Positions 19,486 to 29,900 of a stretch of 64,000 bases of DNA are shown in pieces. Below the pieces are notes generated by a model. The model was given only the letters and a program-made list of their open reading frames with translations, did not search any database and was not told the DNA's origin. This DNA comes from Confluentibacter sediminis (GTDB lineage: Bacteria > Bacteroidota > Bacteroidia > Flavobacteriales > Flavobacteriaceae): positions 107,290 through 171,289 of the forward strand of contig NZ_QKPO01000014.1 in assembly GCF_003258355.1 (NCBI RefSeq), given 5' to 3'. The first letter of the stretch is position 1. Every line of letters starts with the position of its first letter. The translations under genes were made by a program, and so were the position numbers.

Positions 19486-20175
19486 CTATAAATACTTTTT
19501 CAACTCTATTAAATGATTAATTTTTTTGATATGGGGTTCAATAGGTTTTTGGAATTCATCAAAAAAGATAACCTCCATACCTATATTCAAAGCGCCCAAG
19601 ATATCAGCTTCATAGCCATCACCAATCATAACACTTTTATCTATACTTGTCTTTGCTTTTTCAATGGCATAATGAAAAATTTGCGGGTTAGGTTTTTTTA
19701 CTCCAATATCTTCGCCATTAGTAATCGTTTTAAAATAGCTTAAAATATTGGATTTTATTAATTTTTTAGATTGAACTTCCTCAAAACCATTGGATAAAAT
19801 ATGAAGATTATAATTTTTATACAAATATTCTAAAATAGGAATAGCATCATCATATAAATAATTATTATCTGTAAGATAGGTGATGTAATCTGTCGATAGT
19901 TTTTGAATAATTTCTTTTTCAATGGTATAATTTAATGCTAAAAAAGTATCGTTTAACCTTCCGAAACGCAATACGTCTTTGTCGATTTTTTCATCTCTAT
20001 AAAGTTTCCAATATTGTAAATTAATAGCTTTATAGTGAACCAAAAAATTCTCCAAATCAATTTCTATTTGGTTTATTTTAAATATTTTATCAAAAGTTAG
20101 GGCTGAATTTCTATCAAAATCCCATAAAGTATGGTCTAAATCAAAAAACACATCGGTAATACCTTTAAGCTTCAT
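19486..20175 (-). CDS. HAD-superfamily phosphatase, YjjG-like nucleotidase
   Basis: HAD phosphatases of this group dephosphorylate small metabolites, and the YjjG branch acts on noncanonical pyrimidine nucleotides. The 229-residue product has motif I FDLDHT at 11-16 (nucleophile Asp12, acid Asp14), motif II LSNGF, motif III lysine in GVKKPNPQIFHYAI and motif IV MIGDGYEADILGA. The FDLDHTLWDFDRNSALTF start is the usual one for YjjG/YfnB-type proteins. It overlaps the upstream deacetylase-like gene by 11 bases, so the two are cotranscribed. The exact substrate is not determined. Confidence 0.83.
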   Translation of the reverse strand: MKLKGITDVFFDLDHTLWDFDRNSALTFDKIFKINQIEIDLENFLVHYKAINLQYWKLYRDEKIDKDVLRFGRLNDTFLALNYTIEKEIIQKLSTDYITYLTDNNYLYDDAIPILEYLYKNYNLHILSNGFEEVQSKKLIKSNILSYFKTITNGEDIGVKKPNPQIFHYAIEKAKTSIDKSVMIGDGYEADILGALNIGMEVIFFDEFQKPIEPHIKKINHLIELKKYL

Positions 20176-21466
20176 CGGTTGAATCTAAAATAATATTAAA
20201 CAATTCTTTAAAGCCTTTCCAAGTATCCATATCGCTAAAAGTATAATTATGAAATACGGGGATAAACTCGCCATTTACCTTTTTTATTTCTGAAATAATA
20301 TCATTTAAAACTTTCTTTTTATCTAAAAGTGAATTGGTTTTTAACAATGAATAATCCATTAAGTGATATGAGTACACTTTTAAAGGTGTTTGCACCTCAT
20401 AATCTAAATCATAAAACAAAAAAGGCGTACAAGAACCAGCCCTAAAACCAATATGATTCACATAACCCATAGTATAATCTTCCTGTATTTCTAATTCTAT
20501 AAGATTTCTATAAGATTCTGGCAAATTAAGCTTTGAAAAAGACTGTCTAGTAGCTACTAATGCGGTGTTTATAATAGCTTCCATTTGCAGCTTTTCTTTT
20601 TTTAAAATGGAAAAATCTTCCGTTGAAAAAAACGACGTTTTTAAACCTACCTTACAATAATCTGCTACTTGTTTAATTAACGACACAAACTTCTTTTTAT
20701 TCACGCTAATCCCTTTATCATACGTTGAATACGCACCTATTATAAAGAAAAATAAAAATTTATGTGTAGTCTGCTTTTGTTTATTAATAATATACTTAAA
20801 TGTATCAAAAGGATCATGCTTTAAACCGAAAAGCACCATAAATCTGGTATACAATCCCTTGGCATTAAACTGAAATAAATCTTTAAAAACCCCACCAACA
20901 GTTCTCATAATGCCCTTTAATCTATAATTATATGCGGTAGGAACATCTATAATAGGCTTTATACTATATGTTTTATTGGGAAACTGAATTTCCGGAAAAA
21001 AAAGTTGTAATGCATCCTTAAATTTATAGGCCCAAATATCTACAATTGGTTGATGTAAAAAATCATGCTTATATGCAACACTTTCGGTCGCTAAAAACCT
21101 ACCATACTCATCTTTTACATGTGGTAAATACTCTTCATATCTAGACAATAAATAAAAAGATGATGCAAAAATATCAAATGGTATGACGCCTTTATCTCCA
21201 TTAAAAAAAAAGCCTTTTGTAGTGTCCCATGTATGCACATGGAAATCGATATCAGACAACCCTTGTTCAAATAAAATATCATGACTTTTTACAAAAAACT
21301 CACTCCCTAACGGCTGTTTGGTATAAGACATTTTCAAACTATCGTGCGCAATAAATTCTTCAATAGTGGACGTGAAAGACACTTCTATACCAAGAACTCT
21401 TGTACAAATATGCTTAAAAATATATTTTACCCGAGGGGTTATTTTATGTGTATAAACGAGTAGCAT
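20165..21466 (-). CDS. Polysaccharide-deacetylase-like protein
   Basis: The product has 433 residues from the ATG at 21466; the frame can also be read from a TTG at 21490, but MLLVYTHKITPRVKYIFKHI is the more natural beginning. An N-terminal domain (about 1-120, with HTWDTTKGFFFNGDKGVIPF-like content) precedes a region with features of the polysaccharide deacetylase barrel: KPIIDVPTAYNYRLKG, RQSFSKLNLPESYRNLIELE and HIGFRAGSCTPFLFYDLDYE, a sequence like the R-x-G-x segment of deacetylases. I did not find the classic metal-binding D-D-H-H set clearly, so activity is uncertain. It is the first gene of a unit with the HAD phosphatase. Confidence 0.65.
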   Translation of the reverse strand: MLLVYTHKITPRVKYIFKHICTRVLGIEVSFTSTIEEFIAHDSLKMSYTKQPLGSEFFVKSHDILFEQGLSDIDFHVHTWDTTKGFFFNGDKGVIPFDIFASSFYLLSRYEEYLPHVKDEYGRFLATESVAYKHDFLHQPIVDIWAYKFKDALQLFFPEIQFPNKTYSIKPIIDVPTAYNYRLKGIMRTVGGVFKDLFQFNAKGLYTRFMVLFGLKHDPFDTFKYIINKQKQTTHKFLFFFIIGAYSTYDKGISVNKKKFVSLIKQVADYCKVGLKTSFFSTEDFSILKKEKLQMEAIINTALVATRQSFSKLNLPESYRNLIELEIQEDYTMGYVNHIGFRAGSCTPFLFYDLDYEVQTPLKVYSYHLMDYSLLKTNSLLDKKKVLNDIISEIKKVNGEFIPVFHNYTFSDMDTWKGFKELFNIILDSTDEA

Positions 21467-21550
21467 CAAACATTCTAATATAAGTATCAAAAGTAATCAA
21501 CTTATGTCTTAATAAGGCATTTGCATATATTTTTGTTTGGAGAAAATCAC

Positions 21551-22249
21551 TTAAAGCAAACCCTCATCAGCAAAACTAAAGTATGCCTTTTCCGTAATAA
21601 TTAAATGATCTAGAACTTTTATATCTAAACTTTCAGATGCTGTTTTTAATTTATAGGTTATTTGCTTATCTACTTCACTAGGTTTTAATGTGCCAGATGG
21701 GTGATTATGGGTTAATATCAATCCTGTCGCACCAACTTCCAAAGCATTTTTCAACACCAAACGCACATCAACCAATGTACCGGTAATACCTCCTTTACTT
21801 AGCTGCTTCTTCTGAATGACTTTATTGGAGTTATTCAAAAAAATAATCCAAAATTCTTCATGTTCCAATTCGCCTATAATAGGTTGCATTACCTCAAAAA
21901 CAGAATTACTAGATCTAATTTTATTTTTCTCTAAAGCCTCCTCTCCCCTTCTACGTCTTCCTAATTCTAACGCTGCTGCAATAGTGATAGCCTTCGCTTC
22001 TCCTATTCCTTTAAATTCCATAAGCTGAGCTAAAGACAACTTTCCCAACTCACTTAAATTATTATTAACACTTGCAAAAATGCGCTTACATAAAGCAACA
22101 GCACTTTCCTCTTTATTGCCAGAACCTATTAAAATAGCAACTAGCTCTGCATCACTTAATGCTTCTTTACCTTTATAAAGTAGTTTTTCTCTCGGTTGAT
22201 CGTCTTGACTCCAATTTTTTATGGAAAACGAAGTTGGTTTTTCTTGCAT
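21551..22249 (-). CDS. radC: RadC/JAB-domain DNA-repair-associated protein
   Basis: RadC-type proteins carry a JAB/MPN metal-binding domain; the role in repair is still disputed for the family. The 232-residue product has an N-terminal PREKLLYKGKEALSDAELVA, a helix-hairpin-helix (about 78-95, FKGIGEAKAITIAAALELGR) and the JAB motif LTHNHPSGTLKPSEVD at 179-194, in which His181, His183, Ser185 and Asp194 fit the metal site. It stands alone between the deacetylase-like gene and the divergent hydrolase gene. Confidence 0.9.
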   Translation of the reverse strand: MQEKPTSFSIKNWSQDDQPREKLLYKGKEALSDAELVAILIGSGNKEESAVALCKRIFASVNNNLSELGKLSLAQLMEFKGIGEAKAITIAAALELGRRRRGEEALEKNKIRSSNSVFEVMQPIIGELEHEEFWIIFLNNSNKVIQKKQLSKGGITGTLVDVRLVLKNALEVGATGLILTHNHPSGTLKPSEVDKQITYKLKTASESLDIKVLDHLIITEKAYFSFADEGLL

Positions 22250-22354
22250 GTGATAAATATAAATATTGTATTTTTATAAAGTACAATTCTGACCAAAAAT
22301 TTATCACGATTGAACTATTCTCTTAATTATCATTAGGATAACAACATCAATCAC

Positions 22355-22465
22355 ATGATTGAAGTAATTAAAAATGCTAAAGCTGAATTGATTCGTGCCA
22401 ACCAAGAAAGTATTGCACCCCTTTTAGATAAACTGTTTAAAACTATACAGATATGCAGCCATTAA
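22355..22465 (+). CDS. Possible short peptide upstream of the dienelactone-hydrolase gene
   Basis: An ATG at 22355 opens 36 codons, beginning MIEVIKNAKAELIRANQES and ending at a TAA that overlaps the start of the next gene by 13 bases. The peptide is helix-like with a charged and hydrophobic pattern, and the overlap is of the kind used for translational coupling. It may be a real leader peptide, the stump of a lost gene, or chance. I recognise no family. Confidence 0.25.
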   Translation: MIEVIKNAKAELIRANQESIAPLLDKLFKTIQICSH

Positions 22466-23336
22466 AAAAAGAAGACATTAGTCAAGAGGTTTTTGATCTA
22501 TACGACTATTATGCCCACAATAAAATTAACCGCATTCAATTTGTTGAAAAACTATCGCTGTATGCCATAGGTGGTTTAACTGTTTCTTCCCTTTTAAGCT
22601 TTTTAACACCCAATTATCTAGATAATTTAACGGTAAAGCCAGACGACCCAAATTTAGATTCTAAACTTACGAATCTCCAAAAGGTGGTGGCACTATTAAA
22701 GGGCTTTTATCGATACCAGACGGGACTAAAGGAAAATTACCTGGCATTGTTGTAGTACATGAAAACAGGGGATTAAATCCATACATAGAAGATGTTGGCA
22801 GGCGCGCTGCTCTAGATGGTTTTATCACCTTAGCACCTGATGCCTTAACACCATTAGGCGGTTATCCAGGGAATGATGATGAAGGAAGAACCATGCAAAG
22901 CAAACTTGATAGAAATGACATGTTAGAAGATTTTATAGCCGCTTTTGATTACTTAAAATCCCATGAAAACTGTGATGGTAATATAGGCGTGGTTGGTTTT
23001 TGTTTTGGTGGTTGGATTGCTAATATGATGGCTGTTAAATTACCAACACTTAAAGCTGCTGTGCCTTTTTATGGTGGACAACCAACTGCGGAAGAAGCAG
23101 CACAAATAAAAGCCCCATTATTATTGCAATATGCAGGTTTAGATACACGCGTAAATGCAGGTTGGCCTGCTTATGAAGACGTTTTAAAAGAAAACAATGT
23201 AGAATATACGGTTCATTTTTACCCAGATGTTAACCACGGATTTCATAATAATTCAACGCCGAGATTTGATAAAGAAGCCGCTGATTTGGCTTGGAGTAGA
23301 ACTATTGATTTTTTTAAGGAAAAGCTAAAATCATAA
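22453..23336 (+). pseudogene. Dienelactone hydrolase-family protein with a frameshift
   Basis: The first frame (22453 to about 22662) encodes the N-terminal helix region of the family (LKKEDISQEVFDLYDYYAHN, then a membrane-like LYAIGGLTVSSLLSFL). The rest, from ACT TAC GAA at 22666, is in the next frame and reads [40 protein letters not shown] and on to 23336. The catalytic residues are intact: Cys in [10 protein letters not shown], Asp in [11 protein letters not shown], His in DVNHGFHNN. Adding one A to the A-run at 22663-22665 would join the halves as [12 protein letters not shown] in a protein of about 294 residues. So this is either a real inactivation or a homopolymer error. The family hydrolyses dienelactones or other small esters. 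Confidence 0.8.
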
Positions 23337-23409
23337 TGTTACAACTATTACTTGATAATAATTCACTACATTTCAATACTAAACTAAATAACCACTAATT
23401 AAACCAATA

Positions 23410-24219
23410 ATGAAAAAAACAGCATCCATCATTCTTATTTTAATTAGTGCCTTCACATTACATGCACAACAATACCCTGAAGTGACTATTCCAGATTCTC
23501 AAATAAGAAAAATAACTTCCAACATTGTTTCTGGTGAAGAATATGAATTGCAAATCATGTTACCTTCTGGTTATGAAAAGAGCACCAAAAAATATCCAGT
23601 TATATATGTCATGGATTCTCAATGGGATTTTCCGTTAGTAACTGCCATTTATGGACAGCAATTTTATGATGGTTTTATTCCAGAAGCCATCATTGTTGGT
23701 ATTACCTGGACTAATAAAAACTTAAAGCGTGCGAGAGATTACACACCTACCATGTTAGGCAATAATTCTGAAACTGGCGGTGCTGACAAATTTTTAGATT
23801 TTATTAAAATAGAACTGTTTCCATTTATTGAAAGCAATTATAAAGCAGACAATAATAATAGAACTTTAATGGGCTTATCTTATGGTGGACTATTTACCAT
23901 ATATGCCTTATTCACACATACGGATATGTTTACAGGTTATATTGCCGCAAGCCCCGGTTTAGATTGGGATAATGGTGTTATGTATAAATTTGAAAAATTA
24001 TTTTCAGACAAGAACCTTCCTAAACCTGTTAGCGTGTATATGACTGTTGGTGAAGTAGAAAACACAAAATCTTATTTTGAAGAATTTGTCAAAAAAATGA
24101 AAAGCAGCAATTACCAAAATGTAAGATTACACTCTAAAGTAATAGAAAACACAGGGCATTCAGGAACAAAAAGCGAAACATTTTCAAGAGGTTTGCAATA
24201 TATTTTTGAAAAACAATAA
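23410..24219 (+). CDS. Exported alpha/beta hydrolase, esterase D / Fes-like
   Basis: The 269-residue product starts MKKTASIILILISAFTLHAQ, a signal peptide, and has the esterase fold of the enterochelin-esterase and esterase-D group. The nucleophile elbow is GLSYGG at 155-160 with Ser157; the histidine is in ENTGHSG near 248. SNYKADNNNRTLMGLSYGGL and YPVIYVMDSQWDFPL are typical of the PF00756 type. It follows the dienelactone hydrolase by 73 bases on the same strand. Substrate is not determined; siderophore or polymer ester cleavage are options. Confidence 0.82.
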   Translation: MKKTASIILILISAFTLHAQQYPEVTIPDSQIRKITSNIVSGEEYELQIMLPSGYEKSTKKYPVIYVMDSQWDFPLVTAIYGQQFYDGFIPEAIIVGITWTNKNLKRARDYTPTMLGNNSETGGADKFLDFIKIELFPFIESNYKADNNNRTLMGLSYGGLFTIYALFTHTDMFTGYIAASPGLDWDNGVMYKFEKLFSDKNLPKPVSVYMTVGEVENTKSYFEEFVKKMKSSNYQNVRLHSKVIENTGHSGTKSETFSRGLQYIFEKQ

Positions 24220-24223
24220 TATA

Positions 24224-24239
24224 AATAGTTAAAACTATT
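24224..24239. repeat. Short hairpin between convergent genes
   Basis: AATAGTT-AA-AACTATT is a perfect 7-bp inverted repeat that ends in the stop codon of the minus-strand mpl gene. There is no long T-run on either side, so it is a weak terminator at best. Confidence 0.3.
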
Positions 24240-25593
24240 ACTTAATCAACGTTTTAACCTCATTAAAATCCAATCCGCCATAATTACCTGAACTCATTAA
24301 CAGCAAAGCTTTATTATCAAAGTTCTGAGAGAATAAAAACTGTTTAAAATCTTCAGGATTGGTATAAATAATTAAATTATCTCGTTCAAAAGCATTGGCT
24401 ATTTGTTCGTGGGTAACTTCCTTAAGTTTTTTAATTTCAACGGCGTGTGGGGAATAAAACACCACAGCAACATCAGCAGCATCTAAAGTTCCTTTGTATT
24501 CTTTTAAAAATTCAGCATTTAAGCTACTGTAAGTATGTAATTCCAAACAAGCTACCAACGTTCTGTTTTCATATTGTTCTTTAACAGCCTTCGTAGTGGC
24601 TTCCACTTTACTTGGTGAATGAGCGAAATCTTTATAAGCGACACTGTTTTTACTTTCTGCAATTTTTTCAAGACGCTTACTAGCACCTTTAAAGGTAGCA
24701 ATAGCTTCATAAAAATCGTCTTCATCAATTCCCATATGTTGACAAATCCATTTAGCTCCAGCTAAATTATTTAAGTTGTGCTTTCCAAAGACTTCAATTG
24801 GCAATGGCCCTTCAGGCGTTTCTAAAAGCGTTTGTCCGTTTTCAACAGAATATTCGGGAGTTTTATATGGTAATTTTCTAACGGTGTTTACACTAGCTTC
24901 TACTACACGTTTTACTTCTAAATCTTCTTCATTATAAGTTATACTTCCACCACTCACAATACTATCTACAAAAACACGAAACTGCTCTACATAATTATCA
25001 TAGGTTGGAAACACATTAATATGATCCCAAGCAATACCACTTAACAAGGCAATATTAGGTTTATATAAATGAAATTTTGGACGTCTATCAATCGGTGAAC
25101 TTAAATATTCGTCACCTTCAAGTACCATAAAATCGTTTTCTTCGGTAAGCTTTACCATGACATCAAAACCTTCCAATTGTGCTCCAACCATGTAATCGAC
25201 ATCTTTATCATGATAATGCATCACATGAAGAATCATGGATGTTATAGTGGTTTTACCATGACTCCCCCCAATTACGACTCTGGTTTTGTGTTTGGATTGC
25301 TCATATAAAAACTCTGGATAACTGTAAATTTTAAGTCCTAATTCTTGGGCTTTTAACAATTCTGGATTGTCTGCTTTGGCGTGCATTCCTAAAACAATGG
25401 CATCTAAAGTTGGATTAATTTTTTCTGGAAACCAACCATAGGTTTCTGGCAATAAACCTTTCGCTTTTAATCTGGATTTTGAAGGTTCGAAAATTTCATC
25501 ATCACTACCAGTTACCTTATATCCTTTATTATGCAATGCAAGAGCCAGATTGTGCATGGCAGAACCACCAATAGCTATAAAATGTACGTTCAT
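24238..25593 (-). CDS. mpl: Murein peptide ligase (UDP-MurNAc : tripeptide ligase)
   Basis: Mpl attaches recovered L-Ala-gamma-D-Glu-meso-DAP tripeptide to UDP-N-acetylmuramate in cell-wall recycling. The 451-residue product begins MNVHFIAIGGSAMHNLALAL, the typical Mpl/MurC opening in which 'SAMHNLA' separates Mpl from MurC. The ATP loop is GGSHGKTT at 109-116, the central ligase domain has GDEYLSSPIDRRPKFHLYKP, and YKDFAHSPSKVEATTKAVKE is the conserved C-terminal part. It stands alone, convergent with the esterase gene. MurC is the main alternative and is less likely from the N-terminus. Confidence 0.87.
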   Translation of the reverse strand: MNVHFIAIGGSAMHNLALALHNKGYKVTGSDDEIFEPSKSRLKAKGLLPETYGWFPEKINPTLDAIVLGMHAKADNPELLKAQELGLKIYSYPEFLYEQSKHKTRVVIGGSHGKTTITSMILHVMHYHDKDVDYMVGAQLEGFDVMVKLTEENDFMVLEGDEYLSSPIDRRPKFHLYKPNIALLSGIAWDHINVFPTYDNYVEQFRVFVDSIVSGGSITYNEEDLEVKRVVEASVNTVRKLPYKTPEYSVENGQTLLETPEGPLPIEVFGKHNLNNLAGAKWICQHMGIDEDDFYEAIATFKGASKRLEKIAESKNSVAYKDFAHSPSKVEATTKAVKEQYENRTLVACLELHTYSSLNAEFLKEYKGTLDAADVAVVFYSPHAVEIKKLKEVTHEQIANAFERDNLIIYTNPEDFKQFLFSQNFDNKALLLMSSGNYGGLDFNEVKTLIK

Positions 25594-25612
25594 GTATATA
25601 TTTTGAATGATT

Positions 25613-25620
25613 CAAATATA
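25613..25620 (-). promoter_or_regulatory. Candidate -7 box for mpl, inside a palindrome
   Basis: On the minus strand 25620-25613 reads TATATTTG, a match to TAnnTTTG, about 20 bases upstream of the mpl ATG. No clear TTTG -33 box was found. The same place carries a near-palindrome (25598-25619, ATATTTTGAAT/ATTCAAATAT, one extra T), which might bind a regulator. Confidence 0.35.
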
Positions 25621-25724
25621 CTTTTTTTACCACTAATACACGACTATTTTAAGCTGAAAACGAACTAATAATTTTAAAAATCTAGATGGAATTTTTTGAG
25701 CAAGACAAAAAAGTAATGTCCAAA

Positions 25725-26684
25725 TTACATTTTTAAAATCTTCTGTTTTTCTTCGTTAAAAGGCTTCATTTTAGGATATTCTGAAATAGCTAAATCTATA
25801 TGCTTTAACGCTTCTTTCTTGTCCTTTTTAAGTAAATAAATTTGGGCTAAACGGTAGTATGCCCAAGCCTTTGGAACACCATCATTAGGCGAATAGTTCT
25901 CAATGTAAGTTTGCAAACATTGTTCACCTTTATGTAATTCAATATTATATTCGGCAGCTACCTTACCAATTTGATAATGTAGTGCATTCCGTTTGTGTTT
26001 ACTTTTAGCTTCTTCTAAATTACTAAGTGCTTTTTCCGGTTGCTTTTGTTTCTCATAAAAAGTAGTTAATTTATCGTAACACCAAAGTGACCCACCTTCA
26101 TTTATTGCCAATTTATAATATTTTTCAGCTAGTTCAGGCTCCTTATCATACTCATATATATAGCCTTTTGCCAAGTAACCGTCCACTTTAGATAAATTAT
26201 AAAGTTCGTCCGCATATTTTAAGGCTTTACTTTGACTTCCACCTAAAAGACCTGGTAGTTGCATATACAATTCAACCAAGGCCCATCTAACATTGGTATG
26301 TTTTGGATCTAATTTAGCTGCTTTTAAAAAGGCTTCTTTTATATCTCCAATGAATGCTAAAGCTTCAATTTTATTAATAATTAAAGCTTTCATACCCATG
26401 GCTCCCCCATATTTATATTGGTAATTAGCACTGTTTGGATTAAAACCAACAAGTTTTTTGTAAACAGAAATGGCTTCGTCCCATTTCTTTTGATAACCAT
26501 AAGTATCTCCAAGTAACTCCAAAGCTGCTAAATCGTTTGGATTATTTTTAACATAATCCGAAGCCTTTAATTCAGCTTCTGAATACTCCTTTTTATTAAG
26601 AAGATTTGCAATACTATCTAGAGTTGTCATCTGACTAAAAGACAATATTGGTAAAAATAAAAGTAGGCATATAATTTTTTTCAT
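25725..26684 (-). CDS. Exported tetratricopeptide-repeat protein
   Basis: The 319-residue product starts MKKIICLLLFLPILSFSQ, a signal peptide, and is otherwise made of TPR-like helix pairs: NDLAALELLGDTYGYQKKWD, NPNSANYQYKYGGAMGMKAL, KHTNVRWALVELYMQLPG and ALHYQIGKVAAEYN, ending with AWAYYRLAQIYLLKKDKKEA. TPR proteins are scaffolds for protein contacts. It is divergent from the macroglobulin gene across 228 bases, and a shared regulatory region is possible but not shown. Partner and role are unknown. Confidence 0.75.
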   Translation of the reverse strand: MKKIICLLLFLPILSFSQMTTLDSIANLLNKKEYSEAELKASDYVKNNPNDLAALELLGDTYGYQKKWDEAISVYKKLVGFNPNSANYQYKYGGAMGMKALIINKIEALAFIGDIKEAFLKAAKLDPKHTNVRWALVELYMQLPGLLGGSQSKALKYADELYNLSKVDGYLAKGYIYEYDKEPELAEKYYKLAINEGGSLWCYDKLTTFYEKQKQPEKALSNLEEAKSKHKRNALHYQIGKVAAEYNIELHKGEQCLQTYIENYSPNDGVPKAWAYYRLAQIYLLKKDKKEALKHIDLAISEYPKMKPFNEEKQKILKM

Positions 26685-26912
26685 CTGAATATGTTATTTA
26701 ATCAACGTTAAACTTCCATTTAGATAACCTTAATCATATTTATCAATGCAATTTAACGCTTTAAATTGTTAAAAATTATTAATAAAATGATAAAATTAAA
26801 ACTATCAACTTCACCACTAAAAAGGCTCACTTCACTCACTGACCCGTAAATTTCACTCGTTTATTATTTTTTGGAATAACTTTTGAATGTAACTTGTTGT
26901 AAAATTTAAAAT

Positions 26913-29900
26913 ATGAAAACATATACCAGTCTATTAATGATAATTCTCTTTGCTAATTTCACACAAGCTCAAACTCCAAATTATAACGATCTATGGACTA
27001 AGGTTGAAAAATTTGAAACCGACGGTTTACCTAAATCTGCCTTAAACATCGTTGAGGATATCAATAAGCTTGCCACAAAAAATAAAAATAGCTCACAACT
27101 TATAAAAAGCATGCTTTACAAAAGCAAATTCGCTTTGATTTTAGAGGAAGATGCCCAATTAAAAATTATAAACGATTTTAAAACTGAAATAAATAAAAGT
27201 GCTTTCCCAATAAAAAATATTCTAGAAAGCTTACTTGCTAATATGTATTGGCAATATTTTAATCAAAACAGATGGCAATTTTACAATCGCACCAAAACAG
27301 AGAAGAAAGTTGATAGCGTTGACTTTAGAACTTGGGATTTAGAAACGCTATTTAATGAAATACACATTCATTACCAAAAGTCGTTACATCTGGTATCGAA
27401 ATTACAAAAAGAGTCTTTAAGTAATTATGACGACATATTGACGCTTCAAAAAGATTCCAAAATTTACAGACCTACATTATTTGATTTTTTAAATCATGAA
27501 GCCTTAAATTTTTACAAAACCAACGAAACCAATATTACCAAGCCAGCTTATAAATTTGAGATAGATAATGCCGAATTTTTAGGAGATGCTGAAACTTACA
27601 CCAATCTAGCTTTAGAAGCTAAGGATTCAACCTCTTTACAATTAAATGCTTTAAAAATTTATCAAGATTTAATCTGCTTCCATTTAAATGATAAGGAACC
27701 TGATGCCTTAGCTGATGTTAATATGGAGCGTTTAAAATTCGTGAATCAATATGGAACATTCAGCGACAAAGAATCGCTTTTATTGGAAGCACTCAAAACC
27801 GAAAGTGACAAACTGAAATCCCATGAAGTTTCTGGATTATATGATTTTGAAATCGCTACCATCTATTACCAACAAAGCAATCAATATCAGCCAAAAACAA
27901 ATGAGGATTATCGTTGGAAAGCTAAAGAAGCCATTGATATATGTAAAGCTGTGATTGAAAAATTTCCAAAAAGTAAAGCTGCTGAAAAATGCGCCATTTT
28001 AAAACAACAAATTGAGCAACAAACAGTGCAAATTACAACGGAGGATTTTCTTCCTGTTCAACAAAATGGACGCTTATTGTTGAGTTACAAAAACTTAGAT
28101 GCTCTTGAATTTAAAATATTTAATTTAACCAGAAAAGAACTAGAAACATTCAACAAAACCTATCGAAAAGAAGAGCAACTGGCTTTTATTAAAAAATTAG
28201 AGATTTCTAAACAATGGGAAAGTAAATTACGTAATGAAAATGATTATCAAAACCACACCACTGAAGTTGCCGTACCAAAACTTAATGGTGGCACTTATTT
28301 AATAGCTGCTTTCACCAAAAAAGATGAAGAAACCTTTGCCTTTAGCACCATTCAAGTTACCAATTTAGCCTTGATTGAAACTGAAAGCGAGCTACATAAA
28401 ACCTTTCAAGTTATTGATAGAAACAACGGAAAACCTATTATAAATGCTTCTGTTGAAATTAGTTTTACCGAAAATAATAATAGAAGTACACAAACCGAAA
28501 CTTTTACCACAAACAGTGTTGGTGAAATTAAAATTGAAAAAACTACAGACCGATATAGACATGTTAGTGCTAAAGTTAAAAATGGCAATGACACTGCTTA
28601 TTTTGGTGATTATTATATAAACACATATTATAAAAGAGAAAAAGAAGACACCCAATACAAAGCCTTTTTATTTACAGACAGAAGTATTTACCGCCCTGGA
28701 CAAATCGTGTATTTCAAAGCGATTGCTATGAAAACGAAAAATGGTAAGTCCGAAGTAATGGTTAACGAATCTGTGTATGCTACACTTTACGATGTAAATC
28801 AGGATGAGCTAGCAGAACTTGAATTTAAAACTAATGAATTTGGTTCAGTTTCTGGAGAATTCATTTTACCAAATGGCGGATTAAATGGTGAATATTATAT
28901 TGAATTTGAAAACGATGACGCTGATTTTGATGTTGAACAATACTTTTCAGTTGAAGAATACAAACGTCCGAAATTTGAAACAAAATTCCACCCCATAACT
29001 GAAACGTATAAAGTTAACGATTCCGTTACCGTAAAAGGTACTGCTTTAGCTTATGCTGGCAGTAACATTACCGATGCCAAAGTGGTGTATCGTGTACATA
29101 GAAAGGTGCAATATCCGCGTTGGTATTTTTGGCATCGTCCATGGTTTCATAGCGAACCACAAGAAATTACTCATGGCGAAAGCATAACCAACGATAAAGG
29201 AGAGTTTGAAATTACATTTAAAGCGCAACCAGACCAAAGTGTCGATAAAAGCAGTTTACCCATTTTTAATTATGAAATTACTGCCGATGTGACTGATTTA
29301 AATGGTGAAACCCGAAGCGCTACAACCATTGTGAATGTGGGTTATCATGCCTTGGTGGCAAACATGAGTGTCACCGACAAAATTGATAAAAATGATAAAG
29401 ACATAAAAATCACCATCGATACCAAAAATCTTAATGGTGAATTTGCACCAGCAACTGGCATTATTAAAATCTACAAATTACAAGCCCCAAAAACCGTTTT
29501 AAGACAACGTCCTTGGGAAGCACCAGATTATCAAGATTTTTCTGAAGAAGCATTTAAAAATTTATTTCCTCATCATGCCTACAAAAATGAACATGACTCC
29601 AATAATTGGGAAAAAGGCGAGTTGGTTTTTGAAAAACAGTTTGATACCGAAACGTCTAAAGAACTAGACTTAGGAACGATTAAAAAATGGCAATCCGGTA
29701 AATACATCATCACGTTAGAAAGTAAAGACAAATTTGGGCAGTTGGTTAAAGATGAGATCAAAACCACCCTTTTTAGTGATGACGATAAAACTTTAGCAGA
29801 CCATCAGTTATTCAGTTTGACAACAAATAAACCGACTTACAACACTGGCGATACGGCTATTATTACCCTAGCTTCGGCAGCAGAAAATTTGAATGTTACC

